From contig CALZBJ010000023.1 of NCBI GenBank assembly GCA_945619025.1, positions 1 to 23,641 of the forward strand: 23,641 nt of DNA, given 5' to 3'. The notes under the pieces were generated by a model that did not search any database, was not told the origin of the DNA, and saw only the letters and a program-made list of their open reading frames with translations. Source of the stretch: CALZBJ01 sp945619025 (GTDB lineage: Bacteria; Pseudomonadota; Gammaproteobacteria; Cardiobacteriales; Wohlfahrtiimonadaceae). Each line of letters starts with the position of its first letter. The first letter of the stretch is position 1. The position numbers were made by a program, and so were the translations under genes. This document shows, one piece after another, positions 14,985-22,363 of the stretch.

Positions 14985-17198
14985 ATGAGTTATCTAGAGT
15001 CCTTAAATGAGAGTCAATTCGATGCCGTCACCGCACCGCTCGGTCCTGTTCGTGTTTTAGCCGGTGCCGGATCGGGAAAAACCCGGGTATTAGTCTCCCG
15101 CATTGCGTGGTTATTAAATACAGAGCAGTGCCGCGCCCATTCGATTTTAGCGGTGACCTTTACCAATAAAGCCGCCTTTGAGATGAAAGTTCGGCTTCAA
15201 GATTTGATTCAAACCTCGCTTAAAGGGCTCTGGATGGGGACGTTTCACTCCCTTTGTCACAGGCTATTACGCATGCATTGGCAAGAGGCGAAACTTCCGC
15301 AAAATTTCCAGATTTTAGACAGTGATGACCAAACGCGTCTTTGTCGCCGGATTATTCGTGAAGCGGGCGTTGATGAAAAAACGATTCAACCACGCGAACT
15401 TGCTAATTATATCTCAGGCCATAAAGAAGAGGGGCGACGGGCTCATCATTTAGAATTTTATGATCAGCATGAAGCGCAACTGATCGAGCTCTATAAGCTC
15501 TATCAAACGGCATGTGAAACTGCGGGATTGGTGGATTTCTCGGAGATTTTATTGCGCTCGCTTGAACTGTTGCGCGATAACAGCGCTATTTTAGAGCATT
15601 ATCAAGAGCGCTTTCAGTTTATCTTAGTGGACGAATTTCAGGATACCAACAGCGTGCAATATGCGTGGTTAAAGCTCCTGGCGCGTAAACATGAGCGTCT
15701 TTTTGTCGTTGGTGATGATGATCAGTCCATCTACGGTTGGCGCGGGGCAAAGATTGAAAACATCCTCAATTTTGATCGGGATTTTCCTGAAACGACAACA
15801 GTGCGTTTAGAGCAAAATTATCGCTCAACGCAAGCGATTTTAAGTGCTGCGAATGCGGTCATTGCCAAAAATAGTGAGCGTCTACCGAAAAAACTCTGGA
15901 CCGATAATGAATCAGAACAATTACTCGTTGGTTACCGCGCGACAGATGGGTATGATGAGGCGCGTTTTGTGGTGGAAACCATTCAAGATTTGCTCAAAAA
16001 AGAGGAGGGCGTACGTAAATCCGATATTGCGATTTTATATCGTTCGAATGCACAATCGCGTCTCTTTGAAGAATTTTTAATGCGCAAACAGATTCCATAT
16101 CGTGTGTATGGCGGCCTGCGATTTTTTGATCGTGCGGAGATTAAAGATATTTTGTCCTATTTTCGCCTTATTGTAAATCCCAAAGATGACGTCTCTATCG
16201 AACGCGCCATGACGACACCGCCCAAAGGCATCGGGCAAGCAACGATTAATCGCATTCGTGAATTCGCGACAACAAAGGGGGCATCGCTATGGGATTCAGC
16301 CAATATGATGCTCGAAAGCCAAGCGCTCCCAACGCGAACGCACAATGTGCTCTTAAGTTTTGTAACGCAAATTAATGAGATGAAAGCGCTGACGGAAAAC
16401 GATCTTGCACTGCCAGATCTTTTTAGTGACATTATCGAGCGTAGCCAGCTAAAACCTCACTATAAAAAAGAGCCTCTAGGACGTGGGGAAGATCGCATCG
16501 ATAACTTAAATGAGTTGATTACTGCAGCGGAGTATTTTACCAATGGCGAAAAGGTGGAGCTTGCCTTTATTGAAGAGGAGATCGATCCATTATCGCTTCC
16601 GCTTTATGAGCAGCTCGAAGCATTTTTAGGGCAAACCTCGCTCAACTCGTCGGAAAATCAGGCGGAGATTGATGAAGATTCGGTGCAACTGATGACGCTT
16701 CATGCCTCAAAGGGGCTCGAGTTTCCCTATGTCTTTATGGTTGGGCTCGAAGATGGCCTATTCCCAAGTGATAATTCACTCTCGGAGGGCCGTATCGAAG
16801 AGGAGCGCCGCCTTGCCTATGTGGGAATTACCCGCGCGGAGAAAAAGCTGTTCTTAACTTCGGCAGAGAGCCGCATGATCTACGGGAAAACGCTCTATCT
16901 CCCTATTTCTCGCTTTGTGCGTGATATTCCGCCGGAGCTTGTTGAGCTTGAAGGGCCAGGCATTCGCGTAACACCAACGTCGGTTAATTCAAATAGTAAT
17001 CACGCCTTTAATACGCCTAGAACCGATGGGATCGAAGGATTTAATCTCGGGGATTTAGTGGAGCATCCTAAATTTGGCGAAGGGGTGATTCAAAATTTTG
17101 AAGGATCAGGCCCGAGTACGCGCGTCGTTATTAACTTCTCAAATGGCGGGCGAAAAGTACTGGTCTTAAGTTTTGCTAAACTCACTAAGCTTGACTAA
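14985..17198 (+). CDS. uvrD: DNA helicase II
   Basis: UvrD is a 3'-5' superfamily 1A helicase that removes the nicked strand in mismatch repair and the UvrC-cut oligonucleotide in excision repair. The protein has 737 residues from ATG 14985, close to the E. coli length of 720. A TTG 23 codons upstream is in frame but would place the start before the leader hairpin; family members begin at 'xSYLLDSLNxxQ', as this one does (MSYLESLNESQFDAV). Motifs: AGAGSGKT at 26-33, VTFTNKAA (Ia), TFHSLCHRLLR (Ib), LVDEFQDTN at about 214-222, VGDDDQSIYGWRGA at about 242-255, QNYRST, TLHASKGLEFPYVF at about 570, and EERRLAYVGITRA. The C-terminal Tudor-like segment (LGDLVEHPKFGEGVIQNFEG) is present. Rep is excluded by this tail and the start. 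Confidence 0.95.
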   Translation: MSYLESLNESQFDAVTAPLGPVRVLAGAGSGKTRVLVSRIAWLLNTEQCRAHSILAVTFTNKAAFEMKVRLQDLIQTSLKGLWMGTFHSLCHRLLRMHWQEAKLPQNFQILDSDDQTRLCRRIIREAGVDEKTIQPRELANYISGHKEEGRRAHHLEFYDQHEAQLIELYKLYQTACETAGLVDFSEILLRSLELLRDNSAILEHYQERFQFILVDEFQDTNSVQYAWLKLLARKHERLFVVGDDDQSIYGWRGAKIENILNFDRDFPETTTVRLEQNYRSTQAILSAANAVIAKNSERLPKKLWTDNESEQLLVGYRATDGYDEARFVVETIQDLLKKEEGVRKSDIAILYRSNAQSRLFEEFLMRKQIPYRVYGGLRFFDRAEIKDILSYFRLIVNPKDDVSIERAMTTPPKGIGQATINRIREFATTKGASLWDSANMMLESQALPTRTHNVLLSFVTQINEMKALTENDLALPDLFSDIIERSQLKPHYKKEPLGRGEDRIDNLNELITAAEYFTNGEKVELAFIEEEIDPLSLPLYEQLEAFLGQTSLNSSENQAEIDEDSVQLMTLHASKGLEFPYVFMVGLEDGLFPSDNSLSEGRIEEERRLAYVGITRAEKKLFLTSAESRMIYGKTLYLPISRFVRDIPPELVELEGPGIRVTPTSVNSNSNHAFNTPRTDGIEGFNLGDLVEHPKFGEGVIQNFEGSGPSTRVVINFSNGGRKVLVLSFAKLTKLD

Positions 17199-17271
17199 AA
17201 AGTAGTTGATAAAGTAGACAATATTAAAATAAACACTAAAACGTGAAAGCATAAATTTAGGAAAATCAAGG

Positions 17272-17952
17272 ATGATCGAACGGCACGGCGGGACGCTGAT
17301 TAATTGGGATAAGGCGCGTAAATTTGGATTTATTCAATCGGGAAAGCGTGAGGTATTTGCTCATATTAGCGATTTTCCTCCCGGTGCCAAACCGAAAGTT
17401 GGGGACTCACTCACCTTCACCCAAATTATGACGGAAAAGGGATTTCGCGCCACCGAGATTCATGGAAGTCGTGTTAAAAAACGCCCCGTTCATTCGGTTT
17501 TTAAAAATCTCTATTTTACGATTGCGCTTATTAGCGTTGTGGCGGGAATTTTTATCCTCTTTCGCGACCATGAACTCCTTGGCGACAGGCTTCAAACGTA
17601 CATGGCGTATCACTCTTTTTTATCGATCCCCTCGATCTATCTGGTGATGATTCCGATTACCTATATTGTGACGAGCCTGATTACGCTAAAACTGTATCGG
17701 AGTGATAAAAATTCAGCGCTTTTAGATGAATGGCGCATCCCCGAGAGTACGCTCTATCTTTTTGAACTGTTTGGCGGCTGGATCGGCGGTTTTTTTGCTC
17801 AAAAAATCTGGCGACATAAAAGCTCAAAAGGTAGCTATCAATTTGTTTTTTGGACGATCGTCACGCTGCATTTATTGGTGTGGGTTGACCTAATCTTTTT
17901 CAACTTCCAAGGATTACAGATAATTTACCAGGAAGTATTAGCGTATCTGTAA
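17272..17952 (+). CDS. Cold-shock domain and DUF1294 membrane protein
   Basis: The 226-residue protein joins two modules. Residues 1-66 look like a cold-shock/OB nucleic-acid-binding domain: GGTLINWDKARKFGFIQ, VFAHISDFP and the end of strand 5, with FGFI and FAHI standing for the RNP1 and RNP2 motifs. Membrane segments follow at about 78-96, 122-142 and 188-207, with the DUF1294 signature between the last two (WRIPESTLYLFELFGGWIGG then RHKSSKGSYQ). The CSD-DUF1294 fusion is common in gammaproteobacteria, but its role is unknown; membrane-bound RNA handling is only a guess. AGGA lies 9 bases before the start. It follows uvrD by 73 bases without a visible terminator. Confidence 0.88.
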   Translation: MIERHGGTLINWDKARKFGFIQSGKREVFAHISDFPPGAKPKVGDSLTFTQIMTEKGFRATEIHGSRVKKRPVHSVFKNLYFTIALISVVAGIFILFRDHELLGDRLQTYMAYHSFLSIPSIYLVMIPITYIVTSLITLKLYRSDKNSALLDEWRIPESTLYLFELFGGWIGGFFAQKIWRHKSSKGSYQFVFWTIVTLHLLVWVDLIFFNFQGLQIIYQEVLAYL

Positions 17953-18032
17953 TAACCTCAAAGTTAAGTTCATTTATTTCTTATAAAAAGATAATTAGAT
18001 GACATGTTGATGATGAAAAAGATCGTACAAGA

Positions 18033-18060
18033 TTGATGTTATTGATATAAGTGATAGAAT
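18033..18060 (+). promoter_or_regulatory. Promoter of the membrane protein gene at 18100
   Basis: TTGATG (18033-18038), 16 bases, TAGAAT (18055-18060) with an extended TGA just before it. The predicted leader is about 30 bases. Confidence 0.5.
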
Positions 18061-18099
18061 CTTCTAACAAAATGATAGAAATAGGTTGGAAGTATCGCT

Positions 18100-18720
18100 A
18101 TGGAAAAACAGGGTCGGATCATCTCATTTATATTCTCAACATTTTTTGTTGGTCTAATTATTTTTGAGATATTGCAACTCTGGATCTCGCCTCGATTAGA
18201 TCAAGGAGAGGCGATCTATACGCTGGCAATGCTTATGGCGATCGAGTTTTTTCTTGTTCATTCAGGCGTTTTTATGGCCGTGATTCTATCAGCTCTCGTT
18301 AAGTTTCTCTTTATCCCAATTTATGGGCTCTTTGTCTTTATTTTTAGCATCAGTGTTCCGGGCAATAGCATCTTTTATCTCTATCTTTGTATCGTTTTTC
18401 AAAGGATGATCGAACCTATTTTAGATCGCAGCATTGAGATGCGGAATGTACAAATTTTCACTGCGTCATTAAATGCGTCCCTCTATTTCTTTCTTGCCGT
18501 TATCATTGCTTTTAGCTATGAAAAAATTCCTGTTTTGGGTTTAACGCCTACTTTTTTAGACGAATCGAACTATCTTGTTTTAGCTGCGAAAACAGGGGGA
18601 ATCTTCCTCGATACCCCTAATGTATCCCTCGCTTTTGGGCTCTTCTTCTATTTAGGGCAAATCGGTATTAGTTATTTTATTAGTTTTAAAGTCGATGCTC
18701 AAAAACTGGATTATGCCTGA
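18100..18720 (+). CDS. Polytopic membrane protein of unknown function
   Basis: I do not recognise this 206-residue protein. It is almost wholly hydrophobic, with about six membrane segments: near residues 8-28, 40-60, 62-85, 85-105, 122-145 and 180-198. Short charged links include RMIEPILDRSIEMR (about 108-121). No transporter or enzyme motif is visible; EFFLVHSGVFMAV near 45-57 is the most distinctive stretch. GGAAG lies about 8 bases before the ATG, and a fair promoter sits upstream. The gene lies between a core gene and accessory DNA. The next gene begins 76 bases on, so the two could share a transcript. Confidence 0.7.
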   Translation: MEKQGRIISFIFSTFFVGLIIFEILQLWISPRLDQGEAIYTLAMLMAIEFFLVHSGVFMAVILSALVKFLFIPIYGLFVFIFSISVPGNSIFYLYLCIVFQRMIEPILDRSIEMRNVQIFTASLNASLYFFLAVIIAFSYEKIPVLGLTPTFLDESNYLVLAAKTGGIFLDTPNVSLAFGLFFYLGQIGISYFISFKVDAQKLDYA

Positions 18721-18796
18721 TATGGCGCTATGAGTTTCTTGCGGAAAGAAGAATAGTTTAAAACAGGCTAGCCAGAAATGATAAGGAATAAAAAGT

Positions 18797-19840
18797 ATGA
18801 AAACAGATGTAATAAAAAGATTAAACTATCTATTATTTTTAGTCATCATGATGATCGGCATGGCTAAGGCGGAAGAGCAAGACACTCCACAAGTGAAGTA
18901 TCAACTACATTTTAAGGCAAACTATATCTCTTGCATTGTCCGAATTAATGGCGTTTTTGTATATAGTACTTACGATACTGTTGGTAAAGGTAAGAACCCT
19001 ATACAGATTAGCTTTGGACAAGATATCACACAGTATGTAGATCAAGGCGAAAATGAATTATCTATAGAAGCCACGAATATTGCGGAATACATTCCATCTC
19101 ATAGAATAGAGCAGAGTTATTGTGAGGTTGATATTCTTGCCACTGTAAAAACCCCCACTACAGGGGACATAGAGCGTAAAACCGTGAGTAATATTCGTTA
19201 TTCATATGAAGAGAATCCCAAATGGTTAAAGCGCAACTTTCCTTATTTACTTTCTGTTGATGAGTCAAATATTAACTTAGATGAGCGCCTCTCATCGAAT
19301 AAAGTAGGGCTAAAACAGTTACCGCATGGTTATGATGCAAATAAAAAGCCTATACAGAAAACCTTGGCATCACGAGCATTTACCGTAAATCATTACCAAC
19401 CGTTTAGTTGGGTCAATGATTCGACACCTTTTGAAAATACGCCTGAAAATAAAAAAAGGCTATGGGATAAATATCAAGAGATCTTAAAGGCCGTTGCGGA
19501 TAAGGATAAAAAAGCGGTGCGTCAATTAGTTGAGCCCGGGGTTTCCGATATGGCGAGGCATTATGGGGATAGCAATGCGGAAGGTCAGTTTGAATTCTCT
19601 TTTGCCGATACGTTTTATCACTATTTTAATTTAAACCCCGATGTTTATAAGGCAAATCCATTAACGATCGATGATTATGATTTAGAGATTTATGCAGGGG
19701 GTAAGTTGTTCAGATTAAATCAAAAAGGATACACATTAGTTTCACCATTACAGTGGGAAAATAGTGTGAGAGGGACGACGAGGATTTATAATCCGATCTT
19801 CACCTTTATTGATGGCAAGATTGTGATGGCTTGGTTTTAG
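18797..19840 (+). CDS. Exported protein of unknown function
   Basis: The 347-residue protein has a clear Sec signal, NYLLFLVIMMIGMAKA, with cleavage expected after Ala25 (AKA|EE), so it should be periplasmic; there is no lipobox. Residues about 34-130 look like a beta-sandwich: FKANYISCIVRINGVFVYST, then DITQYVDQGENELSIEATN, similar in layout to the galactose-binding/jelly-roll modules of glycoside hydrolases ('NG..v......dit..l..GeN.l.v'). It has two cysteines (ISC and SYC) that could pair. The C-terminal half (LWDKYQEILKAVADKDKKAV...) ends FTFIDGKIVMAWF and resembles no enzyme I know. AAGGA precedes the ATG. A paralogue's 3' tail lies just downstream. Periplasmic immunity-type proteins show such duplication, but that link is a guess. 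Confidence 0.7.
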   Translation: MKTDVIKRLNYLLFLVIMMIGMAKAEEQDTPQVKYQLHFKANYISCIVRINGVFVYSTYDTVGKGKNPIQISFGQDITQYVDQGENELSIEATNIAEYIPSHRIEQSYCEVDILATVKTPTTGDIERKTVSNIRYSYEENPKWLKRNFPYLLSVDESNINLDERLSSNKVGLKQLPHGYDANKKPIQKTLASRAFTVNHYQPFSWVNDSTPFENTPENKKRLWDKYQEILKAVADKDKKAVRQLVEPGVSDMARHYGDSNAEGQFEFSFADTFYHYFNLNPDVYKANPLTIDDYDLEIYAGGKLFRLNQKGYTLVSPLQWENSVRGTTRIYNPIFTFIDGKIVMAWF

Positions 19841-19853
19841 ATGAGTTGTATGA

Positions 19854-19919
19854 CGTCTACACGCCGCCTTTGGGCGGTTTACCATTTGCAATGGTAAGAT
19901 CGTGATGGTGAAATTCTAA
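19854..19919 (+). pseudogene. 3' remnant of a paralogue of the upstream exported protein
   Basis: After the stop of the upstream gene, the frame ending at TAA 19917-19919 reads RFTICNGKIVMVKF; the upstream gene ends IFTFIDGKIVMAWF. The shared FT-x-x-x-GKIVM-x-x-F pattern and the nearly collinear DNA (GGTAAGATCGTGATGG against GGCAAGATTGTGATGG) show a leftover tail of a second copy. The frame is closed by TGA at 19851, so only about 20 codons survive. Confidence 0.6.
19864..19897. repeat. Two adjacent hairpins
   Basis: CCGCC-TTTG-GGCGG (19864-19877) is followed at once by TTACCATT-TGC-AATGGTAA (19879-19897), both perfect. The first has TTT after it and may act as a weak terminator for the exported protein gene. 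Confidence 0.5.
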
Positions 19920-19962
19920 ATCAAACTAACATCAAGGATTAAAATACAGACCCATAAAAAGG

Positions 19963-20018
19963 GGAGGAACGAGCACCTCCATTTCTCAGGCTATAGAAAA
20001 TCATCTATAGCCTTTTTT
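19963..20018 (+). terminator. Terminator before the restriction-modification operon
   Basis: GGCTATAGA-AAATCA-TCTATAGCC (19989-20012) is a perfect 9-bp stem followed by TTTTTT. A smaller GGAGG...CCTCC stem (19963-19980) stands directly upstream. It isolates the hsd operon from the genes to its left. The remainder of the 354-base gap 19841-20194 holds a dyad, AGTAAT-GTA-ATTACT (20089-20103), and the operon promoter. Confidence 0.85.
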
Positions 20019-20114
20019 ATATTTTTTTATCCATCTTTTCACCATAACCACCTGATTATAAATAATTTCCTCCAACGAGATATGTTGTAGTAATGTAATT
20101 ACTGCAAAAAAAGT

Positions 20115-20143
20115 TTGACGAGGTGATCAGGATCCGTTAGCAT
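20115..20143 (+). promoter_or_regulatory. Candidate hsd operon promoter
   Basis: TTGACG (5/6), 17 bases, TAGCAT (4/6). The predicted leader is about 45 bases before the ATG at 20195. The dyad AGTAAT-GTA-ATTACT at 20089-20103 lies 12 bases upstream of the -35 and could bind a regulator. Confidence 0.5.
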
Positions 20144-20194
20144 TAGCAACATGATAAATGTAGTAAGCGGAATGATGCAAAAAAGTGAGGGCTA

Positions 20195-20773
20195 ATGAGT
20201 GTAGCTATAAAATCGTTACGTGAGGTCGCCACGATTAAGAGTGGGCAAACCTTTCGGGCGGCGATTAAAGAGATTGCGGGGGGAAATGCCCATGTGATTC
20301 AGATGCGAGATGTGTCGCTTGAGCGCGGCATCGATTTTCCCGCATTGATTACAACGGCGATCGATAAACCCGATTGGTTAGCGCCTAACGACATTCTTTT
20401 CACACCGAAAGGCAATAATAACATTGCCATACAGATGGGGGAAGAGGCCAATCAGATCGATGTGGTCGCCACCAATCATTTTATGGTGATGAGGGTCAAT
20501 GATGAGGCGCTTTTACCGGAGTTTTTAACGTGGTGGATCAATCAACAGCCAGCGCAAACCTATTTTGATCGTCAATCAGAAGGGAGCACCATTCGTAATA
20601 TTCGGCGGGGAATTTTGGAGTTAGTACCGGTTCCATTGCCATCATTAGGGCGACAGAAAACCATTGTGCAATTTGCAGAAACGATGGAAAAAAAACATAA
20701 GCTCTTTGCTGAGTTGATCGAAAATGATCGGACGGTTGAGCGCTTTATTGCCACATCTTTATATAAACAGTAG
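20195..20773 (+). CDS. Single-domain HsdS-like specificity protein
   Basis: This 192-residue protein looks like half of a type I specificity subunit. Residues 1-140 form one target-recognition-like domain: SLREVATIKSGQTFRAAIKE, DWLAPNDILFTPKGNNNIA, VVATNHFMVMRV and QPAQTYFDRQSEGSTIRNI are all typical of HsdS TRDs. Residues about 145-190 are one diverged conserved helix (PLPSLGRQKTIVQFAETMEK). A normal HsdS has two of each and about 400 residues. It begins the operon, 9 bases before hsdM, with GTGAGG before its ATG. It may act as a dimer, compete with or modify the full HsdS downstream, or be a remnant. It has no frameshift and its base usage matches hsdM, so it looks maintained. Confidence 0.75.
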   Translation: MSVAIKSLREVATIKSGQTFRAAIKEIAGGNAHVIQMRDVSLERGIDFPALITTAIDKPDWLAPNDILFTPKGNNNIAIQMGEEANQIDVVATNHFMVMRVNDEALLPEFLTWWINQQPAQTYFDRQSEGSTIRNIRRGILELVPVPLPSLGRQKTIVQFAETMEKKHKLFAELIENDRTVERFIATSLYKQ

Positions 20774-20782
20774 GGGATTCGT

Positions 20783-22363
20783 ATGACAGATAAAATTAAT
20801 CAAAATGACATAAACAGCACGCTTTGGGGCGCTTGTAATATTTTCCGTGGCACCGTGAGCGCCGATACCTATAAAGATTACATCTTAACGATGCTCTTTT
20901 TAAAGTATATCTCCGATGTATGGCAAGACCACTATGATAATTACCAAAATGAGTATGGTGATGAGCCTGAATTGATCGAAGCGATGATGGCGACCGAGCG
21001 TTTTATATTGCCGACGGTTGAGATCAAAAATAATAATGGCAAGATTACTGATACGTTCCGCGCGAATTTTAATAGTCTTTATGAGCGTCGCCACGAGCCG
21101 GGAAATGGTGTACGCATTGATAGTGTGCTCCATGAAATTGAAGAGGCCAATGGCACCAAGCTCAAAGATTCGGGCAAAAGTGTGTTCCAAGATATCTCCT
21201 TTAATAGCGACCGTTTAGGGGAAGAGAAGCAAAAAAATGATCTCTTACGTTTTCTGTTAGAAGAGTTCTCTAAAAAAGCGCTCGATTTCCGCCCAAGCCG
21301 CGTCGGTGAGGCCGATGTGATCGGTAATGCCTATGAATATCTGATTAAACGGTTTGCCGCCGGCGGTGGCCAAAAAGCCGGTGAATTCTATACGCCGCCG
21401 GAAGTCTCAGAATTGATGGCGACGCTCCTTGATCCAAAACCCAATGAAACCATCTGCGATCCTGCGTGCGGTTCGGGGTCGCTCTTGATGAAGTGTGGGC
21501 GCAAAGTGGTGAGTAATCACGGCTCGAAAGCCTACGAACTTTATGGGCAAGAGGCGATCGGTTCGACGTGGTCGCTCGCGAAAATGAATATGTTCCTCCA
21601 TGGGGAAGATAATCACCGCGTTGAGTGGGGTGATACGATCCGCAACCCGAAATTGCTCGATGGTAATGGCGCGTTGTTACAGTTTGATATTGTGGCTGCA
21701 AACCCGCCGTTTTCGTTAAAACAGTGGGGCGAAGAGGTGGCGGAAAATGACCCATTTAATCGCTTTGCGCGCGGTGTTCCGCCGAAATCCTATGGAGATT
21801 ATGCTTTTATTTTGCATATGATCGAGACGCTCAAGCCCGAAACAGGACGCATGGCCGTCGTTGCGCCGCACGGCGTGCTCTTTCGTGCCGGAACGGAGGG
21901 AAAAATTCGTAAAGCGTTATTAGGTGAGAATATTTTAGATGCCGTGATTGGATTGCCTGAAAAACTCTTCTACGGCACGGGGATTCCCGCGGCGATTTTA
22001 CTCTTTAGAATGAATAAAAAAGATGATTCGGTGCTCTTTATAGATGCGAGCCGCGAATTTAAAGCGGGTAAAAATCAAAATGCGCTCTCCGATGAAAATA
22101 TCGCGAAGATTGTCGCAACCTATCAAAAGCGTGAGTTTGTCGATAAATACGCCTATCTCGCCACGCTCGATGAGATTAAAGAGAACGACTATAACCTCAA
22201 TATTCCGCGCTACGTTGATACCTTTGAGGAAGAAGCACCGATCGATCTCGTTGCCGTTCGCCGTGAGCGTTTAGCGCTTAAAACAGAGCTTGAAGAGCTA
22301 GAAGTAAAAATGGCGGAGTATCTGGAAGAACTCGGGTTTGATTCGGACAAGGGGGCACAATAA
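20783..22363 (+). CDS. hsdM: Type I restriction-modification DNA methyltransferase subunit
   Basis: HsdM makes the N6-adenine methyl transfer from S-adenosylmethionine within an M2S1 methylase or R2M2S1 restriction complex. The 526-residue protein has the HsdM N-terminal helical domain (NSTLWGACNIFRGTVSADTY), the hinge FAAGGGQKAGEFYTPPEVSE, the SAM motif I ICDPACGSGSLLM at about 223-235, and the catalytic motif IV NPPF at 307-310. The C-terminus is a long helix (LALKTELEELEVKMAEYLEE) that would contact HsdS. AGGGGA precedes the ATG. Its TAA overlaps the hsdS ATG by one base (TAATG), indicating translational coupling. Confidence 0.95.
   Translation: MTDKINQNDINSTLWGACNIFRGTVSADTYKDYILTMLFLKYISDVWQDHYDNYQNEYGDEPELIEAMMATERFILPTVEIKNNNGKITDTFRANFNSLYERRHEPGNGVRIDSVLHEIEEANGTKLKDSGKSVFQDISFNSDRLGEEKQKNDLLRFLLEEFSKKALDFRPSRVGEADVIGNAYEYLIKRFAAGGGQKAGEFYTPPEVSELMATLLDPKPNETICDPACGSGSLLMKCGRKVVSNHGSKAYELYGQEAIGSTWSLAKMNMFLHGEDNHRVEWGDTIRNPKLLDGNGALLQFDIVAANPPFSLKQWGEEVAENDPFNRFARGVPPKSYGDYAFILHMIETLKPETGRMAVVAPHGVLFRAGTEGKIRKALLGENILDAVIGLPEKLFYGTGIPAAILLFRMNKKDDSVLFIDASREFKAGKNQNALSDENIAKIVATYQKREFVDKYAYLATLDEIKENDYNLNIPRYVDTFEEEAPIDLVAVRRERLALKTELEELEVKMAEYLEELGFDSDKGAQ

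Noticed and set aside
19879..19897. TTACCATT-TGC-AATGGTAA as a second operator of the kind at 4761
   Set aside because: The arms are the same but in swapped order, and the sequence lies inside the paralogue remnant away from any promoter, so shared arms are more simply chance.
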